From Salinispora fenicalii (GTDB lineage Bacteria > Actinomycetota > Actinomycetes > Mycobacteriales > Micromonosporaceae), in the NCBI RefSeq assembly GCF_000514815.1, contig NZ_KI911474.1, forward strand, positions 133,584 to 197,583: a stretch of DNA of 64,000 nucleotides, written 5' to 3'. Each line of letters starts with the position of its first letter. Position 1 is the first letter of the stretch. Under the pieces are notes generated by a model. It was not told the origin of the DNA. It saw only the letters and a program-made list of their open reading frames with translations, and did no database searches. Shown in pieces: positions 24,476 through 32,736 of the stretch. Both the position numbers and the translations under genes were made by a program.

Positions 24476-25360
24476 GTGAGCAAGCGTCGAAAGAGTCAGC
24501 AGGCCGCGGAGTCCACCGGAAAGCGGAAGAAGGTTCGGGATGTCTTCGTGCCCCGCCCCTTCGAGGACCTGACCGACGAGCCGGAGTGGATCGCCCTACG
24601 CGAGCTCGTGCCGGCCGCCACCGCGCCGCTGCGCCTCGCCCCCGACCTGGTGACCGAGTTCGGCGAGCGGGAGGTCCTGCTGGCCACCGTCCTGCCGGTG
24701 GCGGCACCGGCGATGGTGCAGCAGACCGGCCGGGTTCTGCTCGGCCTTCAGCGGCATCAGCAGTCCGGCGACGTCTCCCGGGACCTGGCCGAGGCGTTGC
24801 TCTGCGCACTGCGGACCGAGCCCGGCCGCCAGGTCAGCGTCCCGCCGCTGCCCGGCCCCGGGCCCCGACTGCCAGACGTGCTGGTCGATACTCCACTGGA
24901 GATCACCCTGCACGATAGCTTCCAGTTCTGGCTCGAACCGGGCGCGGCCGACAATCCGACCGTGCAGGCGTCGCTGGAGCGGGCCGACGCCGCGATCTAC
25001 CCGACCGTGCGGCTCACCGCGGCCCGCGCCGCCTACTGGTGCCAGGTCCCGGGGAAGGCACACGTCCGGTGGGTGCTCCCCGACGACGAGGACGCCGCCC
25101 TGGACGCGCTGGCCCGCCTCAGCTCGGCCGGCACGTTGACCCTGGGCGAGGGGACGAAGTTCGCCGGAATGTTCCGCGCGCACGGCCGCCTCGTGCCGGT
25201 CTGGGACCTTCCGGAGGAGACCCCGGCTGGCCACTGGGAGCAGCCGGTGGCGGAGTTCGCCGAGCGCTACGCCGCAGCCCTGACAACCGCCGCCCCCCTG
25301 GACGCGGCGGCCCGGCGGGCGCGGCCCGGGCTCCTCGGCCGCCAGCTCACCCTCCGCTGA
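24476..25360 (+). CDS. DUF5926 family protein
   Basis: 294 residues. A basic lysine-rich start (MSKRRKSQQAAESTGKRKK) leads into VRDVFVPRPFEDLTDEPEWIALRELVPAATAPL, the hallmark of DUF5926, an actinobacterial family of unknown function. The remainder is soluble alpha/beta, ending in GRQLTLR. The GTG at 24476 follows a TAGGCT hexamer; a longer frame upstream overlaps the preceding gene and is not supported. Confidence 0.82.
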   Translation: MSKRRKSQQAAESTGKRKKVRDVFVPRPFEDLTDEPEWIALRELVPAATAPLRLAPDLVTEFGEREVLLATVLPVAAPAMVQQTGRVLLGLQRHQQSGDVSRDLAEALLCALRTEPGRQVSVPPLPGPGPRLPDVLVDTPLEITLHDSFQFWLEPGAADNPTVQASLERADAAIYPTVRLTAARAAYWCQVPGKAHVRWVLPDDEDAALDALARLSSAGTLTLGEGTKFAGMFRAHGRLVPVWDLPEETPAGHWEQPVAEFAERYAAALTTAAPLDAAARRARPGLLGRQLTLR

Positions 25361-25370
25361 GTCCGCGCGG

Positions 25371-25415
25371 CTGGCGGAGCCGGGATCGGCGCGGACTGGC
25401 GGAGCCGGGATCGGC
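25371..25415. repeat. Two-copy 25-bp tandem repeat
   Basis: The 20-mer CTGGCGGAGCCGGGATCGGC occurs at 25371-25390 and again at 25396-25415, a 25-bp period, between the DUF5926 stop and the convergent arginine deiminase stop. It could act as a terminator remnant or be simple slippage. Confidence 0.7.
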
Positions 25416-25443
25416 ACCGACCTCCCCGCCGGGTCGCGTTAGT

Positions 25444-26697
25444 TCAGCGCGGTAGCCCGACCGCACCCGCCTCGGCCGGATCAGTCTCCCGGCCGAGCGG
25501 GGCGCGGAGCAGCGGGCAGGACATGCACCGGGGGCCTCCCCGCCCGGAGCCCAGCTCCGAGCCGGCGATCGGGACGACCTCAATGCCGGCTCGCTCGAGC
25601 TGCGCGTTGGTCTCCGTGTTCCGCTCGTAGCTGACGCAGAGCCGGGGTGCCAAGGCAAGGGTGTTGTTGCCGTCGTCCCACTGTTCCCGCTCGGCGGTCA
25701 CCGGATCCAGGCCGGTGTCGATCACCCGGAGCTGGTCCAGGTTCATCGCGTCCGCGGCGGCCCGCAGGAACGGCGCCGGCCCTTCCAACCGCGGATCGTC
25801 CCCGTCCGTCCCGGCGGTCACCGTGTACGCGACGAGCGTGCTGGCGATGTTCGGGTACATCAGCACAGCGTCGGCGTCCACCATCGTGCAGACGGTGTCG
25901 AGGTGCATGGTGGCCCGCTCCTGGGCGATCGGCACGACCAGGATGGTGTGGGCCAGGTTCGCGGCGAAGACCTGACGGGCAAGCCGCTCGGCGCCCGCCG
26001 GGGTGGTCCGCTCACCCACTCCGACCGCCAGCACTCCGGGGGCGAGTAGCAGCACGTCCCCACCCTCCAGATGCTCCATCCCCGGGCGGTACGCGAACTC
26101 GGTGCCGGCGAAACGTGGATGGTGGCGGTAGATGGCGTCGGTCAGTGCGCTCTCCCGCCGACGGGCGGGCATTGCCAGGCTGGTGACGGCGGCCCGACCA
26201 CCGATCCAGACCGAGGAGTCCCGGGTGAAGAGCAGGTTCGGTAGCGGGTCGATGACGAAGTCGTGCCGGTCCATCAGCTGGTAGACCAGGCCGCCGGGGC
26301 GCTCCCGGCTGATCCGCAGTTCCTCGTGGGCTAGGCCGGCGATAAGGACGCTGGCCAACGTGGCCGGGTCAAGGTAAGTGAGGTGGTCGGCGACCCGGGC
26401 GCGCAGCTGGTCGCCGAGCCGGGGCGAGCGCAGCACCTGCTCGGTTAGCTCGGCCCGAGCGTCGTCGCCGGCAAGGGTCTCGGTAAGTAGCTCTGCCAGG
26501 TGGAGCACCTCCACGCCGCGCTCGCGCAGCGCGTCGGCGAACGCGTCGTGTTCCTCCTGCGCGCGGCTGACCCAGGGGATGGCGTCGAAGAGCAGCGAAC
26601 CACTGTTCCGGGGGGTGAGCCGGGCCAGCTCGGGCCCGGGACGGTGCAGCATGACCGTACCCAGGCGACCAACCTCACTGTCCACGTAGTGGCTCAC
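25444..26697 (-). CDS. arcA: Arginine deiminase
   Basis: 417 residues, full length for the family. LGTVMLHRPGPEL, NLLFTRDSSVWIGG, MEHLEGGDVLLL, TMHLDTVCTMVDAD and the C-terminal catalytic cysteine in GGPRCMSCPL are all present. It converts arginine to citrulline and ammonia. The usual partners arcB and arcC are not adjacent, so it may serve nitrogen supply or pH control rather than a full ATP-yielding pathway. The GTG at 26697 lies 6 nt from a TAGGCT hexamer; ATG at 26700 is the alternative. An inverted repeat at 26745-26765 lies in the divergent promoter region. Confidence 0.93.
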   Translation of the reverse strand: MSHYVDSEVGRLGTVMLHRPGPELARLTPRNSGSLLFDAIPWVSRAQEEHDAFADALRERGVEVLHLAELLTETLAGDDARAELTEQVLRSPRLGDQLRARVADHLTYLDPATLASVLIAGLAHEELRISRERPGGLVYQLMDRHDFVIDPLPNLLFTRDSSVWIGGRAAVTSLAMPARRRESALTDAIYRHHPRFAGTEFAYRPGMEHLEGGDVLLLAPGVLAVGVGERTTPAGAERLARQVFAANLAHTILVVPIAQERATMHLDTVCTMVDADAVLMYPNIASTLVAYTVTAGTDGDDPRLEGPAPFLRAAADAMNLDQLRVIDTGLDPVTAEREQWDDGNNTLALAPRLCVSYERNTETNAQLERAGIEVVPIAGSELGSGRGGPRCMSCPLLRAPLGRETDPAEAGAVGLPR

Positions 26698-26703
26698 CAT
26701 CGC

Positions 26704-26709
26704 AGCCTA
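26704..26709 (-). promoter_or_regulatory. -10 hexamer TAGGCT, leaderless start of arcA
   Basis: TAGGCT on the minus strand is followed by 6 nt and the GTG at 26697. Confidence 0.45.
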
Positions 26710-26744
26710 GAGCCTGAGTTCCCGGCATCCGGCAAAACAACGAT

Positions 26745-26765
26745 GGATGAACGTGGCATTCATCC
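26745..26765. promoter_or_regulatory. Inverted repeat upstream of arcA, possible operator
   Basis: GGATGAA (26745-26751) and TTCATCC (26759-26765) form a 7-bp inverted repeat with a 7-nt centre. The TGAA/TTCA half-sites recall the arginine-repressor box, though the spacing is one base longer than the enteric consensus. It sits about 40 bp upstream of the arcA -10 hexamer and before the divergent NERD gene. Confidence 0.3.
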
Positions 26766-26860
26766 GCACTCACTCCGGCGCTCCAACTTGCCCACTCGGG
26801 GGAGTAGCGACGTAGGGTAGCGGGGACATAACTTCGAGGGACCTTTTGCCGGAGGTCGCG

Positions 26861-27571
26861 ATGACTGTCTACCCTGCCCACCAAGCTGCACCCTCCGCCC
26901 GGGCGCTGCCGCCCACGGCGGTGCCGCCTCCCCGGGTGGATAGCCCGGGCCCTCTCGCGCCACCCCGCTCCTCACCCCTCGAATGGGCCCGGCGCCGACG
27001 GGCCTCGCGAGGAGCACGGCGGCTGGAGGCAGCTGGAGCACGAGCTCTGGGCCGCCTCGACCAACTCGGTCCGGCCTGGCACGTGATCGAATGGCCGCGT
27101 ACCGACTCGCTCGACCTCCTCCACGACGACGCCGACGGCGAGCGCGCCGGCTTCCTCGCGATCGGCCCGAGTGGGCTCTACGCGGTCACCATCGTTGACC
27201 ACGGCCGGGCCCGGGTGCTGGTGGCCGGTGAGGTTGTGCAGATCAACGGCAAGCGTCCGGCCTACGTGACCGAGGCGCGTAAGGATGCCAAGCGGGCGAG
27301 CAAGGCCCTCAGCAATGCGGTCGGGCTACCAATCCCGGTAACGCCGGTGCTGACGTTCGTCGGCTCCGGCGTCATCAGTGTGTACGGCCTCCCGGAGGAC
27401 TGCCTGATGGCCACCCATCGGGAACTGGACCGGCTCCTCGTGGCCGCCGGTAACCGAATCAGCCCGGAAACCGCGGCCAAGCTGTCCCGCGTCGCGCAGC
27501 ACCCGGGCACCTGGCGCAGCGGCAGCTATCGCCCGGCGGCCGACTACCGGTGGTATGGCGACGGCAGCTGA
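26861..27571 (+). CDS. NERD-like (nuclease-related domain) protein
   Basis: 236 residues. A Pro/Ala-rich N-terminus of about 50 residues precedes a domain with WHVIEWPRTDSLDLL, FLAIGPSGLYAVTIVDHGRARV and a C-terminal half with PVTPVLTFVGSGVISVYGLPEDC, resembling the NERD fold that is distantly related to restriction-type nucleases. The catalytic set typical of active nucleases is only partly recognisable, so activity is uncertain. A GGAGG box 5 nt before the ATG at 26861 fixes the start. It is divergent from arcA. Confidence 0.65.
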   Translation: MTVYPAHQAAPSARALPPTAVPPPRVDSPGPLAPPRSSPLEWARRRRASRGARRLEAAGARALGRLDQLGPAWHVIEWPRTDSLDLLHDDADGERAGFLAIGPSGLYAVTIVDHGRARVLVAGEVVQINGKRPAYVTEARKDAKRASKALSNAVGLPIPVTPVLTFVGSGVISVYGLPEDCLMATHRELDRLLVAAGNRISPETAAKLSRVAQHPGTWRSGSYRPAADYRWYGDGS

Positions 27572-27583
27572 CAAGCCGGTGCG

Positions 27584-27599
27584 CCGACGGTACCGTCGG
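27584..27599. other. 16-bp perfect palindrome after the NERD gene
   Basis: CCGACGGTACCGTCGG is its own reverse complement and starts 12 nt after the NERD stop codon. It may be a short terminator hairpin or a protein-binding site. The remaining bases up to 27796 show no coding signal. Confidence 0.45.
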
Positions 27600-27796
27600 T
27601 GGGGACGTAGCGCGGCCCGGATGCGATCGACGCCGGTCAGCCGCACCACCGCCGGCCCAACCTCCGCCGCCCTTCCCGCCAGGTAGGCACGGCCCAGATC
27701 ATCGCCAGCACGTTGGCGGTTGCCGGCGCGGTCAGCGGAGGATGCGTTGGGTCACGCTAGCGTGGACAGACCGTCTGGGTTGATTGAGGAGGTGCG

Positions 27797-28255
27797 GTGG
27801 CCCACGTCGAGCTCTCGCTCTCAGAAGTCCGCGTGCCGGCGGTAGGGGCACCGACAGAGCAGGAGTACGACAACGTCACCTCCTGGTCGATGACCGTCTC
27901 CCGGGCAGACGAGCCCTGCCTGCTCATCGCTGCCGACACTCGCGTGGTCGCCGTCTCCGCCTCCGGGTCCCAGCTGCTTTTTCTCCGCGACTGCCGGGAC
28001 ATGATCGGGCAGCCACTACTCGACGGTAGCCTGCGGCTACTCGACTTCACCGCCAACCGGGGCGAACTGACCGAGCCGGAACTCGACAAGATCCCACCGC
28101 TGCTCGCGATCACCTCCGGTCGCCTGACCCGCGGGCTACTTCGGATCAAAGGAGTCCCGGCGGGCGCACCGGACGCCACCGTTGACGCCATCTCCACCCC
28201 GGTTCACCACGCCGGCGCAGTCGTCGGCTCACTCACGTTCTTCTCCGAGGTCTGA
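27797..28255 (+). CDS. Small PAS-like soluble protein of unknown function
   Basis: 152 residues. The middle segment DEPCLLIAADTRVVAVSASGSQLL followed by CRDMIGQPLLDG has the rhythm of a PAS core, and the C-terminal VHHAGAVVGSLTFFSEV could be its last strands. No effector domain is attached. A GAGGAGG box ends 3 nt before the GTG start, closer than usual. The gene stands alone, 74 bp before the ACT-like gene. The PAS assignment rests on pattern only. Confidence 0.55.
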   Translation: MAHVELSLSEVRVPAVGAPTEQEYDNVTSWSMTVSRADEPCLLIAADTRVVAVSASGSQLLFLRDCRDMIGQPLLDGSLRLLDFTANRGELTEPELDKIPPLLAITSGRLTRGLLRIKGVPAGAPDATVDAISTPVHHAGAVVGSLTFFSEV

Positions 28256-28317
28256 CCGGCGCACGGCATGTGGCGCGCGCCGCACGCGGTGTGCTGGGTA
28301 GGAACCGCCCGAGGCCG

Positions 28318-28323
28318 TAAGGT
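28318..28323 (+). promoter_or_regulatory. -10 hexamer TAAGGT, leaderless start of ACT-like gene
   Basis: TAAGGT is followed by 6 nt and the ATG at 28330; no ribosome site is seen. Confidence 0.5.
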
Positions 28324-28329
28324 GCCCTC

Positions 28330-28713
28330 ATGCTGGATATCGCTCTGCTGTCGGGTGATTACGCTGTCTGCCGCCTGGCAGCCGGCTCTGCCCTGCCACC
28401 CGGCCTGTCGGGCGGGCTGAGCGACAACGACGTAGTCACGGTGAGCTGGACCACCGACGGCGTGTCCGTGATCTGCCCGGCAGCACGCGCACCGGCACAG
28501 ACCGAGACCACCTGGCGTTGCCTACGCGTGATCGGCCCCTCTGACCTCGCGCTCTCCACCGGTCTGGCCGCTCTCATCGAACCGCTGGCCAAGGCCCGTG
28601 TCTCCGTGGTTACCTTCTCCACCCACGACACCGACTACCTGCTGGTCCCGGCTGTCCGCCTCGATCAGGCGGTCACGGCGCTCGACCAAGCCGGGCACCG
28701 GGTCCGCACCTAG
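28330..28713 (+). CDS. Stand-alone ACT-domain (CASTOR-like) protein
   Basis: 127 residues. LDIALLSGDYAVCRLAAGSALP, VSVICP, WRCLRVIGPSDLAL and VSVVTFSTHDTDYLLVPA match the double-ACT proteins annotated as ACT_7/CASTOR-like. Such domains bind amino acids and act as allosteric or sensing modules; no partner domain is fused here. The prephenate dehydratase two genes downstream carries its own ACT domain, so functional linkage is only a possibility. Confidence 0.72.
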   Translation: MLDIALLSGDYAVCRLAAGSALPPGLSGGLSDNDVVTVSWTTDGVSVICPAARAPAQTETTWRCLRVIGPSDLALSTGLAALIEPLAKARVSVVTFSTHDTDYLLVPAVRLDQAVTALDQAGHRVRT

Positions 28714-28839
28714 CCAGAGCCGGGTCGCGTTTGCCTCGGTCGAGACGACACCCCGCCGAGGCTTCACCAGAGCAACGGACGCTCCTACGATGGGTTCCCA
28801 TCCGCGTGCGCTCATTCATGTCGATTTGAGGAATCGTCC

Positions 28840-29430
28840 GTGCCGTCCGGCCCGCCCCGCCCCGCTGCTCCCACTCCGCCCACCCACCGGTCCCAGACTG
28901 GATCGCCGACCCGGCGTGGCCGCTCACAGACCCCGGCCGTGACCGTGGTCGGGCTCATGGGGCTCCTGTCGGTGCTCACGTCGGGCTGCGGCACCCCGCC
29001 CGAGCTGCGGGATACCCAGCCGAGCCAGTCAGCCCGGTCCGCGTCGCCCACTCCGACCGGCACCGCGACCACCACCGCCGCGGCGCTGCCGCCAACCGGG
29101 GCGCCGACCCCGACGGCCAGGAGCACACCGGTCGCCGTCCAGTGCTCCGCCGGCCCGACCAGCCAGCAGGTGACCGCCCTGGTACGCAGGCAGGACCTGC
29201 TTCCCGACGACGCCCAGGTACGGGTGCTGACCGGGCCGCTCTGCGCCGACGACTGGCACTACACCCACCTCGCCGTGACCGGCTACGAACCACTCCAGGT
29301 CGTCAGCCAGGGTTCCGGCACCGCACCACGCCTGGTCACCGCCGGCACCGATGTCTGCACAGCGGAGGTACGCGTCATCTCCCCGACCGGCATCCGGACC
29401 CTGGCCTGCCACGCCGGCTCGGGTACGTAG
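28840..29430 (+). CDS. Predicted secreted lipoprotein, unknown function
   Basis: 196 residues. The N-terminus has Arg residues, a hydrophobic VTVVGLMGLLSVLTSGC segment whose last cysteine could be a lipobox, then a Thr/Pro-rich linker and a C-terminal domain of about 85 residues with three cysteines (VQCSAGPT, GPLCADDW, TDVCTAEV). A GAGGAA box lies 7 nt before the GTG at 28840. A GTG at 28939 would shorten the signal region. No homologous family was recognised. Confidence 0.6.
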   Translation: MPSGPPRPAAPTPPTHRSQTGSPTRRGRSQTPAVTVVGLMGLLSVLTSGCGTPPELRDTQPSQSARSASPTPTGTATTTAAALPPTGAPTPTARSTPVAVQCSAGPTSQQVTALVRRQDLLPDDAQVRVLTGPLCADDWHYTHLAVTGYEPLQVVSQGSGTAPRLVTAGTDVCTAEVRVISPTGIRTLACHAGSGT

Positions 29431-29433
29431 GCT
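29428..29433 (+). promoter_or_regulatory. -10 hexamer TAGGCT, leaderless start of pheA
   Basis: TAGGCT overlaps the stop of the preceding gene and is followed by 6 nt and the ATG at 29440. Confidence 0.5.
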
Positions 29434-29439
29434 GTCGCC

Positions 29440-30396
29440 ATGCCGGGAACACCACCGACCCGCTTTGTCTACCTCGGGCCCGAGGGCACCTTCGCTGAAC
29501 AGGCGCTGCGGACCATCCCTGCGGCCGAGCGGACCAGCCAGACTCCCGCCCGCAGCGTCGGTGAAGCGCTGGAGAGCGTACGCGTCGGTGCCGCGGACGC
29601 GGCGCTGGTGCCGCTGGAGAACTCCATCGGTGGCGCGGTCGGGGTGACGCTGGACGAGCTGGCCGAGGGCGAGCCGTTGGTGATCACGCGAGAGGTGATC
29701 CTGCCGGTGGAGTTCGTGCTCGCCGCCCGTGCCGGCGGGCATCTCGGTGGCGTGCGCAGTGTGGCCGCCCACCCTCAGGCGTCCACGCAGTGCCGGGCGT
29801 GGCTGCACGCCCACCTGCCCGACGCGGCGGTCGTTGACGTGCTCTCCAACGGCGCGGCGGCGGTCGGAGTCGCGGCTGGCGACTTCGACGCGGCGATCTG
29901 CGCCCCGATCGGCGCGGCCCGACACCGGCTCGCGGTACTGGCCGACAAGATCGCCGACCATCCGGATGCGGTGACCCGATTCGCGCTCTTCTCCCGGCCG
30001 GGGCCGCCCCCGCCGCCCACCGGGGACGACGTGACCTCGCTGGCGGTCTACATCGCCCACGACCGGGTGGGCGCGCTGCTCTCCGTGCTGATGGAGCTGG
30101 CCGTGCGCGGGGTCAACCTGACCCGGATCGAGTCCCGGCCGACCGGCGAGGCACTTGGCCGGTACGTATTCTTCCTGGATTGCACCGGTCACCTGGCTGA
30201 TGCCCGGCTCGGTGAGGCATTACAGGGACTACGTCGGGTCTGCGCCCAGGTGCGCTTCCTCGGGTCGTACCCCCGACATCGCTGGACCGGCGGCGAAGGT
30301 GAGCGACCCGCCCCAGCCCCATCGGGGACCCTTGACACCGACTATGTTGACGCCGCCGCCTGGCTGGCCCGGCTGCGCAGCGGGGATCTCAGCTGA
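29440..30396 (+). CDS. pheA: Prephenate dehydratase
   Basis: 318 residues: a dehydratase domain beginning YLGPEGTFAEQAL, with VPLENSIGGAVG and the conserved TRF motif (DAVTRFALF), then a C-terminal ACT domain with LTRIESRPTGEALGRYVFFLD that binds phenylalanine. It converts prephenate to phenylpyruvate and is feedback-regulated by phenylalanine. There is no fused chorismate mutase, as is usual in actinobacteria. Leu261 is encoded by TTA, unusual for a primary biosynthetic gene. Confidence 0.95.
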   Translation: MPGTPPTRFVYLGPEGTFAEQALRTIPAAERTSQTPARSVGEALESVRVGAADAALVPLENSIGGAVGVTLDELAEGEPLVITREVILPVEFVLAARAGGHLGGVRSVAAHPQASTQCRAWLHAHLPDAAVVDVLSNGAAAVGVAAGDFDAAICAPIGAARHRLAVLADKIADHPDAVTRFALFSRPGPPPPPTGDDVTSLAVYIAHDRVGALLSVLMELAVRGVNLTRIESRPTGEALGRYVFFLDCTGHLADARLGEALQGLRRVCAQVRFLGSYPRHRWTGGEGERPAPAPSGTLDTDYVDAAAWLARLRSGDLS

Positions 30397-30422
30397 GACC
30401 GGTCGCTGGGCGGCCCGACGGC

Positions 30423-30773
30423 TCAGCCCCAGCCCAACTCGTGCAGGCGCTCGTCGTCGATGCCGAAGTGGTGGGCGATCTCGTGTACGACCGTGATCGC
30501 TACCTCCTCGACCACCTCTTCCTCGGTGTCGCAGATGTGCAAAATCGGGTTGCGGTAAATCAGGATGCGGTCGGGCAGCACGCCCGAGTAGCCCCAGCCG
30601 CGGTCGGTCAGGGCGTGCCCCTCGTACAGGCCGAGTAGCTCCTCGCCGGGAGGTGGGGCGTCCTCGACCAGGATGACCACGTTGCTCATCAGGCTGAGCA
30701 ACTCCTCGGGTACCTCGTCGAGCGCGTCGCCGACCAACTCCTCGAACCGCTCCCGGTTCATCTCCATGGCCAC
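30423..30773 (-). CDS. Zincin-like metallopeptidase family protein
   Basis: 116 residues. The HEIAHHFGIDDERLHELGW segment carries the zinc motif H97-E98-x2-H101 and a downstream acidic/His region. This is the compact zincin family formerly DUF1025, common in actinobacteria; the substrate is not known. The GTG at 30773 is chosen because a CAGAAT -10-like hexamer lies 6 nt upstream; ATG at 30767 or 30761 would also preserve the domain. It is convergent with pheA. Confidence 0.88.
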   Translation of the reverse strand: MAMEMNRERFEELVGDALDEVPEELLSLMSNVVILVEDAPPPGEELLGLYEGHALTDRGWGYSGVLPDRILIYRNPILHICDTEEEVVEEVAITVVHEIAHHFGIDDERLHELGWG

Positions 30774-30958
30774 TGCCCCATTCTGCCGGTACCCGAAGCT
30801 CCGGCGGGAGCCCCCGCACCGGCCAGCCAGCCGGTAGGGAGACAGGCAAGCAGGCGTCGACGGGGAGGCCGGCGGCCGGCGGGCGCGATTCGATTCGGCC
30901 CTCCACTGGTTGGTTGTGCCATGATGCGGATCAGACTCGCCGATCCGAAAGGTTTCCG

Positions 30959-31681
30959 ATGGATCCGGAGCAGCCCATCCCCCGACAGGAAAGCCGGTCC
31001 GACGGCATCGCGGGCGGGCAGCGGGGCGGGGTCGATACTCGATTGTCGGACCGCCGACGCCACATCACCGGGCTCCTCCGCGGCCGGCGCCCACCCCTCA
31101 TTCTCGCCGGGCTCGGGGCCGCCGCCGGGATGGCCTCGCTGGTGGGTGAGTGGGTTGTGCTGAACCTGCCAACCGGCGGTCCGGCCGGCGGTCCGATCCA
31201 GATCCCGGAAACGGTCGACGAGGTGGGCAGTTTCGGTAACGCCTACCTGGTGGGCCTCCTCGGTCTTGCTGTGACGGTCGCCCTCGCCCTGCGCGGCACC
31301 GGAGCCAGCCGGTCAAACGCCCGCATCGCCGGCCTGGCCTTGGCGGCTGCGCTGCTCGCGGTCCTGATCGCCGGGGCCGCCACGATCGGCGACGCGGACG
31401 TACGCGTCATCTACTACCGCGGCCAGGAGGGTTTCGGCATCGAATACGGGCGGGGGATGGTCACCGCCTTCCTGGCCTGCGTACTACTCGGGGCTGCGTT
31501 GCTGCTCGCCCCGGCCGCGGAGGGGCCTGATCCGGCGTCGGAGACCGATGCGGCGCAGGAGACCGATGCGGCGGCGCCGGCCCGACGACCGGGTTCTGCC
31601 CGCAGCGCCGCAGCGGACGACCTGCCGCCCCCCGCCGACATCACCGTCGGCCCGACGGCCCCGTTTGTCCGCCCGGACTGA
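30959..31681 (+). CDS. Polytopic membrane protein of unknown function
   Basis: 240 residues. After a polar N-terminus there are four hydrophobic segments (about 50-70, 95-113, 122-142 and 170-190), then a Pro/Asp/Ala-rich tail of about 50 residues. The segment VIYYRGQEGFGIEYGRGM between helices three and four is distinctive. No family was recognised. The ATG at 30959 follows a weak AAGG box; the open frame extends upstream without a better site. Confidence 0.6.
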   Translation: MDPEQPIPRQESRSDGIAGGQRGGVDTRLSDRRRHITGLLRGRRPPLILAGLGAAAGMASLVGEWVVLNLPTGGPAGGPIQIPETVDEVGSFGNAYLVGLLGLAVTVALALRGTGASRSNARIAGLALAAALLAVLIAGAATIGDADVRVIYYRGQEGFGIEYGRGMVTAFLACVLLGAALLLAPAAEGPDPASETDAAQETDAAAPARRPGSARSAAADDLPPPADITVGPTAPFVRPD

Positions 31682-31891
31682 TCGAGCTGAGCCAAGCCAC
31701 CGGGCACCACCCTCGCCTCGGGCTTGCCCGACAACTGGTCCCCGCACTGCCGCGATGCCACCCGTTGGCACCGGATTCGCCGGTAAGCCATGGTGACGGC
31801 TGCCTCCGCGAGGTACGGTTGCTGCCCGCCGTGACGCCGGGTCACACAACCGTGACGACTGGCCGAGACGGCGGCGGGCGAAGGAGGAGCC

Positions 31892-32713
31892 ATGGTCCGC
31901 CCGGGATTACCCAAGTTGATCGCTACCGATCTGGACGGGACGCTCGTCCGCAGCGACAACACTGTCTCCGCGTACACGCACGAGGTACTTGACCGGATGC
32001 GCGCCGCCGGCATCCCGATGGTCGGCGCTACCGGCCGCGGACCACGGCTGACCGAACTGACCCGGAACGACATCCGCGCCGCCGACTTCCTGGTAATGGC
32101 CAACGGCGGCCGGGTGGTGGACCAGAGCGACCCGGACGGGCCGTTAGTACTCCGCGACGAATGGCTCTCCGGCGCGGTGCTGGCGGAGTTGCTGACCGAG
32201 CTGGAGGCAGCGGTCGGTCCGCTGACCATCATGGTCGAGTCGTCCGACGAGCCCAACGCGCCGCTCTGGGGGGACTATCACGCGAGTTGGCCGTACCCGG
32301 AGCTGTTCGAGGCGCGCAGCCGCGCCGAATGCCTCTCCGGCAACGTGATCAAGGCATTCGCCCGTACCGCCGACCACCACACGGACGAGCTGTTGGAGGT
32401 GGCCCAGCGAGTCGTCCCACCGCACACCGCCTCGCTCACCCAGGCGGGCCTGGGCTTCATCGAGATCTGCCCGCCCGGCGTGGACAAGGCAACCGGGCTT
32501 CGGGTAGTCGCCGAACGGCTCGGCGTGGACCCGGCGGAGGTTCTGGTCTTTGGCGACCAGCCAAACGACCTGCCGATGTTCTCCTGGGCGGGTTGGGCCC
32601 GGGTGGCGGTCGCGAACGCACACCCGGCGGTTCACGCGGCTGCCGACGAAGCCACCCTCCGTAACGACGACGACGGGGTCGCCGTCTACCTTGATCGGCT
32701 GCTGACCCGCTGA
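31892..32713 (+). CDS. HAD-superfamily (Cof-type) phosphatase
   Basis: 273 residues. Motif I is LIATDLDGTLVRSD, motif II ATGR, and motifs III/IV CPPGVDKATGL with VFGDQPNDLPMFSWAG, so all catalytic elements of a Cof/IIB hydrolase are present. It probably dephosphorylates a sugar phosphate or nucleotide. A GAAGGAGG ribosome site precedes the ATG. Leu85 is encoded by TTA at 32144-32146. Confidence 0.9.
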   Translation: MVRPGLPKLIATDLDGTLVRSDNTVSAYTHEVLDRMRAAGIPMVGATGRGPRLTELTRNDIRAADFLVMANGGRVVDQSDPDGPLVLRDEWLSGAVLAELLTELEAAVGPLTIMVESSDEPNAPLWGDYHASWPYPELFEARSRAECLSGNVIKAFARTADHHTDELLEVAQRVVPPHTASLTQAGLGFIEICPPGVDKATGLRVVAERLGVDPAEVLVFGDQPNDLPMFSWAGWARVAVANAHPAVHAAADEATLRNDDDGVAVYLDRLLTR

Positions 32714-32736
32714 CGGCGGGCCCCGGGCCACACCGA

